Shown piece after piece: positions 8,460-18,100 of a DNA stretch of 39,539 bases. The position numbers and the translations under genes are program-made. Each line of letters opens with the position of its first letter. Position 1 is the stretch's first letter. Location: positions 1 through 39,539 of IMG/VR virus record IMGVR_UViG_3300043436_002696; one strand, given 5' to 3'. The stretch comes from a virus. The notes beneath the pieces were generated by a model. The model saw nothing but the letters and a program-made list of their open reading frames with translations. It did not search any database and had not been told where the DNA came from.

Positions 8460-9406
8460 TATGTTACCATTTCCATTTCGAGTAAGTACTGAACATCAAT
8501 CACCGATCCAGATGGCTTTTCAATAGCCGTAGGGTTATCTCCAGTTGTAGTTAATACCGCTCTTGATACAAGACCCTCTACAGAATCTAAGGTTCTATAT
8601 TTTTTAACTCTTAAACCATCTAGAATGGTTGTCCCACTAGCTGAATTAACAATAGTAATTGATGTTATTTTTGACCAGTCAACAGCTGCATAGCCAGTTG
8701 CATCATTTTTTTCTCTTGATATTACTTTGTATCCAGTACTAGCTGAGGCAAAAGAATAAGTTGCGTTATTTGTTCCGTCTGAAAATGTAACATTTACACT
8801 ATAGGCTCCACTAAAATGTGCAGCTAAAACAAAATTATCAAATGGAGCAACATAACTCATATCCAAAACTGAATCATTAAAGGTTACAGTATCTTGCTGA
8901 GTAAGTCTTAAAGCACCGTCACCAATTCTATAATTAGAAAGGTCTGAAACAAAATATGGGGTGTTAACCAAAGACGTATCAGAGGTTACATACGATCCGT
9001 CCGATAGCTTTAATGGGTCTCCAGATTCAAAGTTAAAGATAACTCTATTATCATTATCAAATCCAGAAGAAAGTTTATTTGAATATAACCCAATCTCAGT
9101 TATGTAGTATCTTGAGGGATCGGTAATTCTAGCAGTATATACTAAAACATCTTCATCGGTATTAGTTCCTAAACTTGCTGCGGTAACTGGATATCTTCCA
9201 ACTGAAAAGTCTAAATCTGACATATCCAAATATTCTCCAGTGCTACCATTTGATTTTGAAGATATACCAATTCCCATAGAACCAGCAAATGAAGGAACAA
9301 GACCAAGCATTGTTTTAAGGGCATTTGATCTACCTAAAAGAGTTAGTTTATTTTTTTGTTCCGCTACAAGTTCTCCGTCAATAAAGACTTTATAAATACC
9401 ATTCAT
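8459..9406 (-). CDS. Tail fibre/collar-like minor tail protein
   Basis: About 315 residues. The stretch around S-R-Y-Y-I-T-E-I-G-L-Y-S is the I-T-E-I-G-L-Y signature found near the N-terminus of many phage tail-collar and fibre-adaptor proteins. The second half is beta-rich and could be a jelly-roll (D-N-F-V-L-A-A-H-F, then S-V-N-V-T-F). I chose the ATG at 9406 because the longer versions (TTG 9463 or ATG 9460) add a tryptophan-rich stretch that is only an off-frame reading of the acidic end of the previous gene. However, no start here has a strong ribosome binding site. The stop overlaps the next start (TAATG). Probably a baseplate or fibre-attachment component. Confidence 0.65.
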   Translation of the reverse strand: MNGIYKVFIDGELVAEQKNKLTLLGRSNALKTMLGLVPSFAGSMGIGISSKSNGSTGEYLDMSDLDFSVGRYPVTAASLGTNTDEDVLVYTARITDPSRYYITEIGLYSNKLSSGFDNDNRVIFNFESGDPLKLSDGSYVTSDTSLVNTPYFVSDLSNYRIGDGALRLTQQDTVTFNDSVLDMSYVAPFDNFVLAAHFSGAYSVNVTFSDGTNNATYSFASASTGYKVISREKNDATGYAAVDWSKITSITIVNSASGTTILDGLRVKKYRTLDSVEGLVSRAVLTTTGDNPTAIEKPSGSVIDVQYLLEMEMVT

Positions 9407-9422
9407 ATTGTATATTTTACCA

Positions 9423-10424
9423 TTAAATTCGATCAAAGCGTATCTCCACATCCAAATCATCAAATTCTTCTGGTAAATCTATGTAAAAGTCAACCTTGTT
9501 TTCTGTTGGTATACCTTTATTAAAATTACTTCCTTTAATACTACCATAATATTCTAATTTATCCTTAAAGGGTGCAGATGTAGAAATCTTATCCTCTATA
9601 TATGTTATAAGCCTATTGGCTAATTCTATATCGTCTGAAGACTCACTTTCATCAATTACCGTTTCAAGATACTGTGATTGATCTGTTTGCTGAAAAACAT
9701 CTGCAGCATTTTTATATTCTCCAGTTGATGTCTTTACTTCAATATCAACATCTGGAAGAAAGTCAATACTTTCATATGTATAGTTAGTTAATAAATCATC
9801 ACCTGATTCAACAAGTTGCATAGATAGTCTATCTATTTCTTCTTGATAAGTTTTTGTATAATCAAGCGAATTAAATAATAAATCATAGTCTTGTGCAACT
9901 TTTTTCATTACTGGTTTTGGTGGTTTTGTATATTTTGGACTCCCCCAATTAGGTGGATTTATTCGGGCTGGAGTAATAATTGGAGGTGTATACGCAGTAG
10001 GCTTTATTTGAGAAGAAAAAGGTTTTTCGCTATCTTTTATGCGTCCTGCAGTTTGCAAAACAAAAACATACGGAGTAGCAGCCCAAGATTGATCTTGATA
10101 TAGTCCTGGTTTTCCAGAAACAGGTGTAAGTTCACGCCCATTTGCCCATCTTGTTGCATCTTCCATATTATTAGCAATATGTGGATTTGTTGCAGCACCA
10201 CCACTTACATAGTTAGCACTATTTTGTTGATTGTAGATAACCCCTTTAGAGTGCATTCCTGTTTTATTTAAAGACTCAATACCGCCAAAAACTACCTTTT
10301 GTTGCAAGATAGTATAAAGTGTTCTTTCTTCTGGAGTATTATTAACTGATGGATTATAATTTGCATAAAAACTATATTCATTTCCAGAAATAGTTTTAGA
10401 TACTGGACCTGAATTTTCACTCAT
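9423..10424 (-). CDS. Minor tail protein with a proline-rich linker
   Basis: A 333-residue protein of unknown family. Residues about 140-175 form a proline-rich linker (repeated P-P, K-P-P-K-P) separating an N-terminal domain from an acidic C-terminal domain that ends D-V-E-I-R-F-D-R-I. The start is the ATG at 10424. It overlaps the previous stop (TAATG) and has AAGGGAG eight bases upstream. A GTG nine bases earlier would abut the ribosome binding site and is unlikely. It lies between the hub and the collar-like protein, so a tail-tip structural role is inferred. No enzymatic motif is seen. Confidence 0.65.
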   Translation of the reverse strand: MSENSGPVSKTISGNEYSFYANYNPSVNNTPEERTLYTILQQKVVFGGIESLNKTGMHSKGVIYNQQNSANYVSGGAATNPHIANNMEDATRWANGRELTPVSGKPGLYQDQSWAATPYVFVLQTAGRIKDSEKPFSSQIKPTAYTPPIITPARINPPNWGSPKYTKPPKPVMKKVAQDYDLLFNSLDYTKTYQEEIDRLSMQLVESGDDLLTNYTYESIDFLPDVDIEVKTSTGEYKNAADVFQQTDQSQYLETVIDESESSDDIELANRLITYIEDKISTSAPFKDKLEYYGSIKGSNFNKGIPTENKVDFYIDLPEEFDDLDVEIRFDRI

Positions 10425-13400
10425 TAGACACACTCCCTTATTTCAATATTCATAGTTGGACCACTATTAGAAATGGTATGAGAAATAGAAGATATGGTGT
10501 AGGTTTTTGTTGAGTCATTATATAGTTTATCTGAATACAAAAGACCAACCTTGTCTCCAAGTTCTAATATTGGGTTTGGAAAAATGCTCAAAGTTATAGA
10601 CTTTCTTTCTTTAGATAAATTATCAGAAATCCAAGTTGCAAGAGATCTTGCTTGCTCCAAGTTATTAATAAACTCTCCAGACAACATAATTTCTTGCTTT
10701 CCATAAATATTTCTATTTATAGTATATCTATCATTATCTTCTTTAGCATATTCTTCTTTTTCTACAAGCTTGCTTGACTGTACAGTTCCAGGATTTATAT
10801 TTTTTAAAGAAAATGCTGAAATCCAAAGTGGGGTTTGTGACGATTCATCTATTTGAATAGGACCACTTGCAGTATTATATAACCAAAAGGATGCCCCAAA
10901 AGATGAAGGCTGAAACTCTGATACAAAGTAGTTTGGATTAACATCTGACAAACTAATTAAACTTGCATTAAGAGAAGGATACTCAAACCTAGCATCAAAC
11001 TTTTTAACTTCTCTAGCATATCTCCCAAAGTCTTCAAAGTACACAAGAACCTTACTGTTATTTATTGTTTGCATTAGCGTGTCTGGTAACATTCCACGAC
11101 TTGCAAGACTTGATAATTTTTGATCTTTGCTCTTTGTCAAAATAGATGATTGTTTTGGAATGACAATATCGTCTGGAGAAGAAGAAACATAAAGGTATTC
11201 ATATATTGCTGAGGACTGACCTCTTGTAATAAAGCCAGCAACCGATGTTTCATTACTTGGCTTAGTCTCTGATGCTTCAATTACTTGCTGATCATCCCAA
11301 TATATTTCGTAGTATCTTCTAGATCCTTTGTCTCTAATAACCACCTCTAAGTCAAAGATTTGGGCATAAGTTTTGCCACCGCCTTTTGCATCTGTTAGTG
11401 CTGTACCCATATCTGGGGCAATAGAAGGAGTAGATGATACATTTACCCAAGCATTTCTAATTATCTTTGGCACATGTTTTCCATCTTCAAAAACAACCTT
11501 ATAAAATCTTAAATTTCTATAGTTTTCACTAAGCAAAGACTGAGCATCTATTTTTCCAACATCTTCTATTTCTACAAAGTATCCAGTAATACCAGATCTA
11601 CTTGAAGTGCTTGTTGTTTTTATATTCCAGCCAATACCTGCAATACAAGAATCTTTAATTAAGCTCTCTCCTGCATCCACATTTTTAGGAACATCTGAAA
11701 CAAGTCTCATTCTTGTTCCAATTCTTCTGACAGGAATCTTGCTTCCCTTTACTTTTATAGTTTTAAATATTCCAGAAACAATTTGCTCTGACACATTCTC
11801 AATAGGCAAAAAATCTGAAATATTTGAACCAAATACTACTTCTCCGTTTGTTGTAGCTGTTGGAGTAATTTTAACCTTTGTGCTAGATATAATACTTTCT
11901 ACTTCGGTCTCTGCTCCAAATACTCCAGTTCCAGACACCTTAGTTAACCTAGATCCAACAGATAGCCTTAATCTATTTTCCTCAGATACTGTTAGGGTTG
12001 TTCCATCACTCAAAGTTCCAGAAATTGATGATCCAGGTCTTTTTCTGCTTGGAATATTTCCTGATGATCTTGCAGAACTAACTCTAATATATCCAGGAAT
12101 TGATTTTGAAGTCATTAAAGCACCAGTTGTTTTATTAGAAATAAAATTGTCTATTCTGTTTGTTACAGTTAAAGATTTAATAATTGATGTTGGAACTGCT
12201 CTTTTTGGTCCCCAAAGCTGAACACCATATTTTTGCCAATCATCAGCAGCCCTATCTTGCATAAACTCTTTGCTTGTATCTACTGCTTTATGGGCGGTAA
12301 TCTCTGTTTTATTTTCACCCCTACCATCTGAGATAATGGTATAAATATTTTTGCTTGGATCCGATGTATCGATATCTGTTTCTAAATCAAGGTGGATAAT
12401 TAATGCTTCTGGCTCAATAGACCCACCTTGTCTAAGTTTTGACTTTTCAAAGTTATACTCTTCTTGGCTAAACAAAATTTTCTTTTTAAATATCTTTTCT
12501 CTTGGATTACTCATAAAAAACAAAATACCGTTATATTTAATAATTTCAGTATCTATCATTACATATCCACTGTAGGTATTTATAAAGGTATTAATCATTT
12601 CTTTGTCTAGATTAACACAAAGACTTACTTTTGCTCCATCATCTCTAGAATAAAATTGTCTAATTGCATCTTGCTTTGTATTTGCAGACTCTGTTAAGTC
12701 TGATAAACGGTTTACGTCAATAGGGTTAACATTTTTAAAATACTCATAAGGTGTTCTCTCTGGAATATCTTTTATAATTGCAGCAGCAGCTAAATAATTA
12801 TCTGATTTACCTTTATCGTTTCCTGTCTGCCACACAATATCTAAAGTATATCTTAAGTCTTTGTTTACAAAAGATGCACCAAAGTTTGGTGACTCTAAGT
12901 GCTGTTGTTTTTTATCATCATTATTAGTTACCAAAGACAATGATTTCTTTTCTAAACCAAGACCATTATAGTCAACACTTACATCAGTAATTGGGGGTTC
13001 AGACGATTCATTAAATGTTTGTATATTAGAAATATATGGAATATTATCTTTTGTTGTTGTTCCGTCATTCCCAATAAACCAAAAATCTTTATTTTCTGGA
13101 GAAATCATTTTTTCTTTTGTCATAGCAATCAGTTCATTATCTACATCCATATAGATAGATGTTTGTGTAGATATGGCAACTGCTTCAAGAACCTCAAGTA
13201 CCGTCTGTTCTTTCTTTGAATAAAAGAAGTCCATAACTACATCTTCATAGTCGTTGTCATTGCTTGTTTTTTCAAACCTAAATCCAGTAAACCCAACATT
13301 GTCTAGCATCATTAACAAAGCAACAGAAGTTGGAACACCAGTATTATTTGCAATCATTAGGTCTGGTGCTGCTGCCTCTCTAAAAAACTTAAAATAATCT

Positions 13401-14638
13401 TCAAGACTTGTTGTTACAATAAGGGAGTCTGCATCTTCCCAAATACCAGAGTACATTGTTTTTAAGGGGAACCTGTAAAGGTTACTTCCAATAGTTAATT
13501 TTTGATAAATTTTTATTTCAACATTGGGCTTTAAAATATTTTGTAGGATAGAGTCGTTATTATTCTTGTTAAAGAAAGAGTCATAATCTGATAATGATAT
13601 TGAACCATTTGAAGATACTACACTTCCAATCGGCAAACCATATGCAGAGTTTCCAACAGAAGACCTTATATCCAAACTGGTAACATTATTTGTAATATCT
13701 GCAACAAGTCTTGGGCTTAGCTCAATAACCTCTACTGGTATGCTTGGCTGAGACATTTTTTGAACAAGGAATCTAATTCCTTTTAGACTTACAATGTTGC
13801 TATCTAAAGAAGACTTGCTAAAAGAAGTTACAACCTTTTCATTTGGAGCATCAATTACTGCGGTGTACTCAGACCAAACGCCACCACCTTGATGATAAAT
13901 ATTTAATACTCCATCTTGTAGGACATTAAGATTTGTTGCGGTATAAAGGTCTGTCCAAGTTCCTGAAATCAGCCCTTGTATCTTAAAAGTTTTTGCATAT
14001 CCCTGATGTTTTTGTGTCTTAACAACTATCTTATTAACGTATATAGTATCTTCATAAATAATAAATGGGGAAGCATTTGAAATAGCATATTCACCGCTTG
14101 ACTCTGTTGAAGAGGAAACTCCAATAGTAGTACCGTTCTTTTTTCTAATAGAAGACCAGTATTTAAATGGGGAGTTTTTAGAGATAGGATAAACCCTTGT
14201 GTCTTCTGAAATAAGATTAAATATTCTAGTTATAGCCAATGAATCACCATCTCCATTAATTGGCTTGGGGGTACCTGCTTTAGGTTTACCATCAGGATAG
14301 TTACCAGCATAGGCATCGTAAACCAACTTTGTGTTTGCAACACCATGAACAATTCCTGGATTCGGTCTATTTGTTTTAAAGATATCTTTTAAAGGAGTGT
14401 ATTTGATTCTATCAATATCAGTATTCGTTACTGGGGCATCACTGCCTACGGTATATGTATAATTTTGATATCCATCATCTGTTCCTCCACCACTTAGTAA
14501 GCATCCAATACTAGAGTATGGAACATAGGCATTATAATTCCATTCAGCAATGACTTGGTGGGTGGATTTTAAGGAAGAACTATTAGCAAGTTCTGTTTTA
14601 ATAGCTGCATTTAATTCAGTATTTCCAGTACTAAGCAT
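10424..14638 (-). CDS. Baseplate hub / tail-associated (Tal-like) protein
   Basis: A 1404-residue protein directly after the distal tail gene, the usual place of the hub that closes the tail tube. The last 100 residues (N-L-E-Q-A-R-S-L-A-T-W-I, then P-N-P-I-L-E-L-G-D-K-V and T-I-S-S-I-S-H-T-I) match the C-terminal beta-barrel pattern of gpP/gp27-like hub proteins as I know it. Residues about 1040-1160 look like a concanavalin-type jelly-roll insertion (D-L-E-V-V-I-R-D with R-R-Y-Y-E-I-Y-W-D). A galactose-binding-like discoidin stretch may lie near residues 190-300 (K-T-F-K-I-Q-G, W-T-D-L-Y). No lysozyme or M23 peptidase motif is visible, so cell-wall digestion is not evident here. ATG overlaps the previous stop by one base; GGTGGAAG lies upstream. 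Confidence 0.75.
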   Translation of the reverse strand: MLSTGNTELNAAIKTELANSSSLKSTHQVIAEWNYNAYVPYSSIGCLLSGGGTDDGYQNYTYTVGSDAPVTNTDIDRIKYTPLKDIFKTNRPNPGIVHGVANTKLVYDAYAGNYPDGKPKAGTPKPINGDGDSLAITRIFNLISEDTRVYPISKNSPFKYWSSIRKKNGTTIGVSSSTESSGEYAISNASPFIIYEDTIYVNKIVVKTQKHQGYAKTFKIQGLISGTWTDLYTATNLNVLQDGVLNIYHQGGGVWSEYTAVIDAPNEKVVTSFSKSSLDSNIVSLKGIRFLVQKMSQPSIPVEVIELSPRLVADITNNVTSLDIRSSVGNSAYGLPIGSVVSSNGSISLSDYDSFFNKNNNDSILQNILKPNVEIKIYQKLTIGSNLYRFPLKTMYSGIWEDADSLIVTTSLEDYFKFFREAAAPDLMIANNTGVPTSVALLMMLDNVGFTGFRFEKTSNDNDYEDVVMDFFYSKKEQTVLEVLEAVAISTQTSIYMDVDNELIAMTKEKMISPENKDFWFIGNDGTTTKDNIPYISNIQTFNESSEPPITDVSVDYNGLGLEKKSLSLVTNNDDKKQQHLESPNFGASFVNKDLRYTLDIVWQTGNDKGKSDNYLAAAAIIKDIPERTPYEYFKNVNPIDVNRLSDLTESANTKQDAIRQFYSRDDGAKVSLCVNLDKEMINTFINTYSGYVMIDTEIIKYNGILFFMSNPREKIFKKKILFSQEEYNFEKSKLRQGGSIEPEALIIHLDLETDIDTSDPSKNIYTIISDGRGENKTEITAHKAVDTSKEFMQDRAADDWQKYGVQLWGPKRAVPTSIIKSLTVTNRIDNFISNKTTGALMTSKSIPGYIRVSSARSSGNIPSRKRPGSSISGTLSDGTTLTVSEENRLRLSVGSRLTKVSGTGVFGAETEVESIISSTKVKITPTATTNGEVVFGSNISDFLPIENVSEQIVSGIFKTIKVKGSKIPVRRIGTRMRLVSDVPKNVDAGESLIKDSCIAGIGWNIKTTSTSSRSGITGYFVEIEDVGKIDAQSLLSENYRNLRFYKVVFEDGKHVPKIIRNAWVNVSSTPSIAPDMGTALTDAKGGGKTYAQIFDLEVVIRDKGSRRYYEIYWDDQQVIEASETKPSNETSVAGFITRGQSSAIYEYLYVSSSPDDIVIPKQSSILTKSKDQKLSSLASRGMLPDTLMQTINNSKVLVYFEDFGRYAREVKKFDARFEYPSLNASLISLSDVNPNYFVSEFQPSSFGASFWLYNTASGPIQIDESSQTPLWISAFSLKNINPGTVQSSKLVEKEEYAKEDNDRYTINRNIYGKQEIMLSGEFINNLEQARSLATWISDNLSKERKSITLSIFPNPILELGDKVGLLYSDKLYNDSTKTYTISSISHTISNSGPTMNIEIRECV

Positions 14639-15171
14639 TACACTTCCACCAAGCTAAGATCAATATTCCAAAGATCTAAATCCGAACCTCTTTCAAGCAC
14701 ATTATAGGAAAAGCTTTCAAAAAATACATTTACAACTTCAACATTCTTTTTTATATCAGCTGTTGCTACTGTGCTGTCTACGTCATATACCAATAGCATC
14801 CAAAAATCTCCAGTATGGTCTTCATACCATTTAAGCATTTCCTGACCACCTGCAAACTTATTTCTTGTATCAGCATTATATTCAGTTACTTGGGTCTTTC
14901 TAGAAGGAAGCTTTTCCCAAGATGTAGAAAAATTCTTCTTATCTGCAACGTGATACGATCTCATTGTTCCATTAATCATTCTTTGTTTATACTCAATACG
15001 TTCAAAAGATACTGCAAGCTCTGCTCTATTGTTATCTGAGATATACAAGTAGTTTGTTCCTAAGTCCCATTTACCTACATTTGGAGATGTTGTACCAAGC
15101 TCTGGCTCATCTTCTGACCAAATAATTAAAGATGGTCTTAAATATTTTTGTGCAAGTGTTTCAAAAGCCAT
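14638..15171 (-). CDS. Distal tail-like minor tail protein
   Basis: A 177-residue protein between the tape measure and the hub, where siphophages encode the distal tail protein that links the tube to the tip. It is compact and rich in aromatic residues (W-K/W-E/W-Y/W-M), with a central strand pair around L-A-V-S-F-E-R-I-E-Y-K-Q-R. No cysteines. The ATG follows the tape measure stop by two bases, with AGGAG about twelve bases upstream inside the tape measure's end. Assignment rests mainly on position and size; the sequence itself is not diagnostic to me. Confidence 0.65.
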   Translation of the reverse strand: MAFETLAQKYLRPSLIIWSEDEPELGTTSPNVGKWDLGTNYLYISDNNRAELAVSFERIEYKQRMINGTMRSYHVADKKNFSTSWEKLPSRKTQVTEYNADTRNKFAGGQEMLKWYEDHTGDFWMLLVYDVDSTVATADIKKNVEVVNVFFESFSYNVLERGSDLDLWNIDLSLVEV

Positions 15172-15173
15172 TA

Positions 15174-18100
15174 TTAACCGATTCTCCTAGAATTACTACT
15201 AATTCTACCACCAACAGCTTTATTAACGTGATGCATAACCATATCCATACCTGCACCGTTAAAGTTCATAACTGGGCTAGAGTTAACATTTGAAGAATTT
15301 GAGTTTACCTGTCCACCACGAGCCATTTTTGCAATAGGTGACGGAGACATTCCTCCACCTGCGGAAGGAACATTGTATTTAGGAGTTGATGGTGCAGATA
15401 TAGTTGGCATAGGAATACTTCCACCACCAGCAAAACCTGGAGCAGATGACATTGCTGGCATTGATCCAACAAGACCTCCCATAGCAAATCCAGCAGCACC
15501 CATATTATTAATTTGATCTAGCTTTGCTTTTCCAATTCTTCTTACAGCTTCTGCTTTAACTATATATTCTCCATTTGATGCCATAATTGGAATTGAATCA
15601 GATGTTCCTGTTCCTGGACCTGATATGGCTCCACCAGATGCCATAGGTGTCCAGCTTCCCCACGGAATATTATCTCCTAGAAGAGTGTCCATTGGCTTAG
15701 TTTTTTGACCAGCAGAAGATAACCAAACATTACCTGCTCCAAGCCTCCACCATAAACCTGAAGAGTCTTGATACCAATTATTAGCATCTCCATTTTTTGG
15801 AATAGGTGGTTTTCCATCAGGAGTACTGGAGTTAGAAGAAGCATTAGAATCTTTTGAACCTTTACCATCTTGATTAGTAATAGGATCACCATCAAGAGTG
15901 TTTTGGTCCTTATTATCAACAGTTCCATACTTAAAGGCTTGAATTGCTTCAGATACTGTAGGGTCTAGCGGTGTCTGTAAAGTTTTAAATAAATCCGTAT
16001 AAGCCTGTGATGTAGAAGGATCAAGATCAAGGCTTTCAAAAACATTTTTAGCAATTTCAGAAGCAGCATTAAGTCTGTCAACTGCATCTGTTGTATCACC
16101 TGTAATAATTTTTAAAGCATCCCCAAGAGATTTTGATGCTGAATCAATTCTTCCTTGAATATCTTTATCTGGAGAAGATATATTTAATTCTTGCATTACT
16201 TGCTGTCCAGATAAACCTGCTGTTTCTGCTGCTTGTACCGCATCTGTGACTGCTTGCTGGTATCCCTTATCTCCAGGAGACATAGCCATAGCTTTTTCAA
16301 GAAGCTTAGTTGCCTTATCTATACCACCAACAGTAGCAGACTGCTTCTTTTGTAAAAACTCTATTTCTGTATTGATATTTGCAATTTCTTGCTCGTGCCT
16401 TGCAGATTCTGCTGCTTTTCTATTATCAATATTTCTTAGGTCTTCATCTAGTTTCTTTTGACCAGCATCAGCAGTTTCTTGTATTGCTTGTATTGAACGG
16501 TCTCTGCCAAACTGATCAGCACTTGATGCTGCATCCATTTGAGCACCAATGAATCCAAATACATCTCCACCAGAAATTGCTTTAAGACCAGATAAACCAG
16601 TCTTTCTTTGATTGGCATAATAGTCTTCTGCTTGCTTTTCTCTTTCAAGTTCTTTAATGTAGTAGTCAGTATTTCTTTGAAGAATATCTTTTTTATCTGC
16701 AATACGTTTTGCTTCATCATCAAGGTTTTTTATTGCTTTTTCATGACGCTTATCTTCAATTTCTAGTTCTTTTTGTTTTGCTTCTATTGCTACAGTAAAA
16801 GATTGTTGGATTGCAGTTTTTAGTAATTCCATTTGAGCCATAGAATCTTTAAGCTGAATATCTACTTCCATATCAATCGCATTTAGTGCTAAGTTTTGTG
16901 CTGCTATACCACCAAGTTTGTCCCAGTCAATAGATTCCCAGCTTTCAGTAAGCATTTTTTCAAATTGGGGACCAGCACCAGCATTTATTACAGATAGAGC
17001 AATAGTTTGCTCTCTTTCACCAAGATTTTTAAAGGTATCACTTTGAACGAACTGTCCAATTTGAGATAAATCTCCAAATCCTTTTTCTTCTGCAATTTTT
17101 GAAAGTTCTTCTTTTGCTTTGTCCCAATCTACTGAATCAAACTGGGCAACTAGCATTCTTAAAGCCTCGTTAGATGCTGTTGGATTATCTGCTGCTATAG
17201 AAAATACAGATTTTATTGTTGCGCCAAGTTGGGCAGCCATTTGAGTTTTTATTGTTTTATCTGCAAGATAACCTCCAAGTACTTGGGCTAGAGGGTTTCT
17301 GTCAAGACCTGTTCCTCTTAGTGCCTTTTTCCAAAACTCATCTCCCTGTACACCAAAAAATTCATTAACCGCATCGGCTCTAAGATCTGAAGATTGTGTT
17401 TTTAGTGGTCCACTTCCAAGTGCTGCACTAGCACCCCTTGCAAGTATGTTCATTCCTGGGACCATAGAGGCTACTCCAAGAGCACCAGACGCAAGATCTT
17501 TTCCACCTACACTTGTAGCAAGATCCCTTCTGTCTTCAAGTATAGTCATTTGGCTCTGGAAAGTTTCAAGTTGTGCTTTTACAGCATCTTTTGAATCCTT
17601 AATATTGTCTAGTGATCCAGAAACCTTAGTAAACGCACCCATTGCTTCTGCTTGACGAGCAATTTCTGCAGTTAACTCCTTGGCATTCTTAGGGTCAAAC
17701 CCTCTTTGAATAAGATTAGAATAAACATTTGTAAGTTGATTTAGTTGCTCTTGTTCTGTTTTTGCTTTACCAATTATTGTAATTAGATCCTGATAGTCTG
17801 TTTTAACAACTTTTTCAAATGCTTTATCGTATGAACCTTTACCCTGTACACCAAAAATTTTCTCTGCTGACTTTCCAAGTTTTTCTGAACCTGCAGTTAA
17901 AGATTTAAGTTCAATTCCTAAAAGTTTTGCACTTTCAGTTGGCTCTCCAAATGCAGCATTTCCAGCCTTCTTAGCATTTTCCATAGTTTTTTGATACATT
18001 TCAATACCTTTATTTACAGCCATTATTCCAACCTGTAGTCCTATCTGCATTGCTGGATTTCCTAAAAAGTTTGCTGCTTTTCCAAGTCCAGCCATTGCTT

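Noticed and set aside
9407-9463. TTG 9463 or ATG 9460 start for the collar-like protein
   Set aside because: They would add a Trp/Met-rich segment that is an off-frame copy of the acidic end of the upstream gene; not fully excluded because the ATG at 9406 also lacks a strong ribosome binding site.
10425-10433. GTG at 10433 as start of the proline-linker minor tail protein
   Set aside because: It directly abuts the AAGGGAG ribosome binding site, which fits the ATG at 10424 with eight bases of spacing.
11607-12221. A 204-codon open frame on the plus strand antisense to the hub gene
   Set aside because: It has low-complexity Ser/Thr/Leu/Pro composition mirroring the opposite codons, no ribosome binding site, and lies wholly inside a convincing minus-strand gene.
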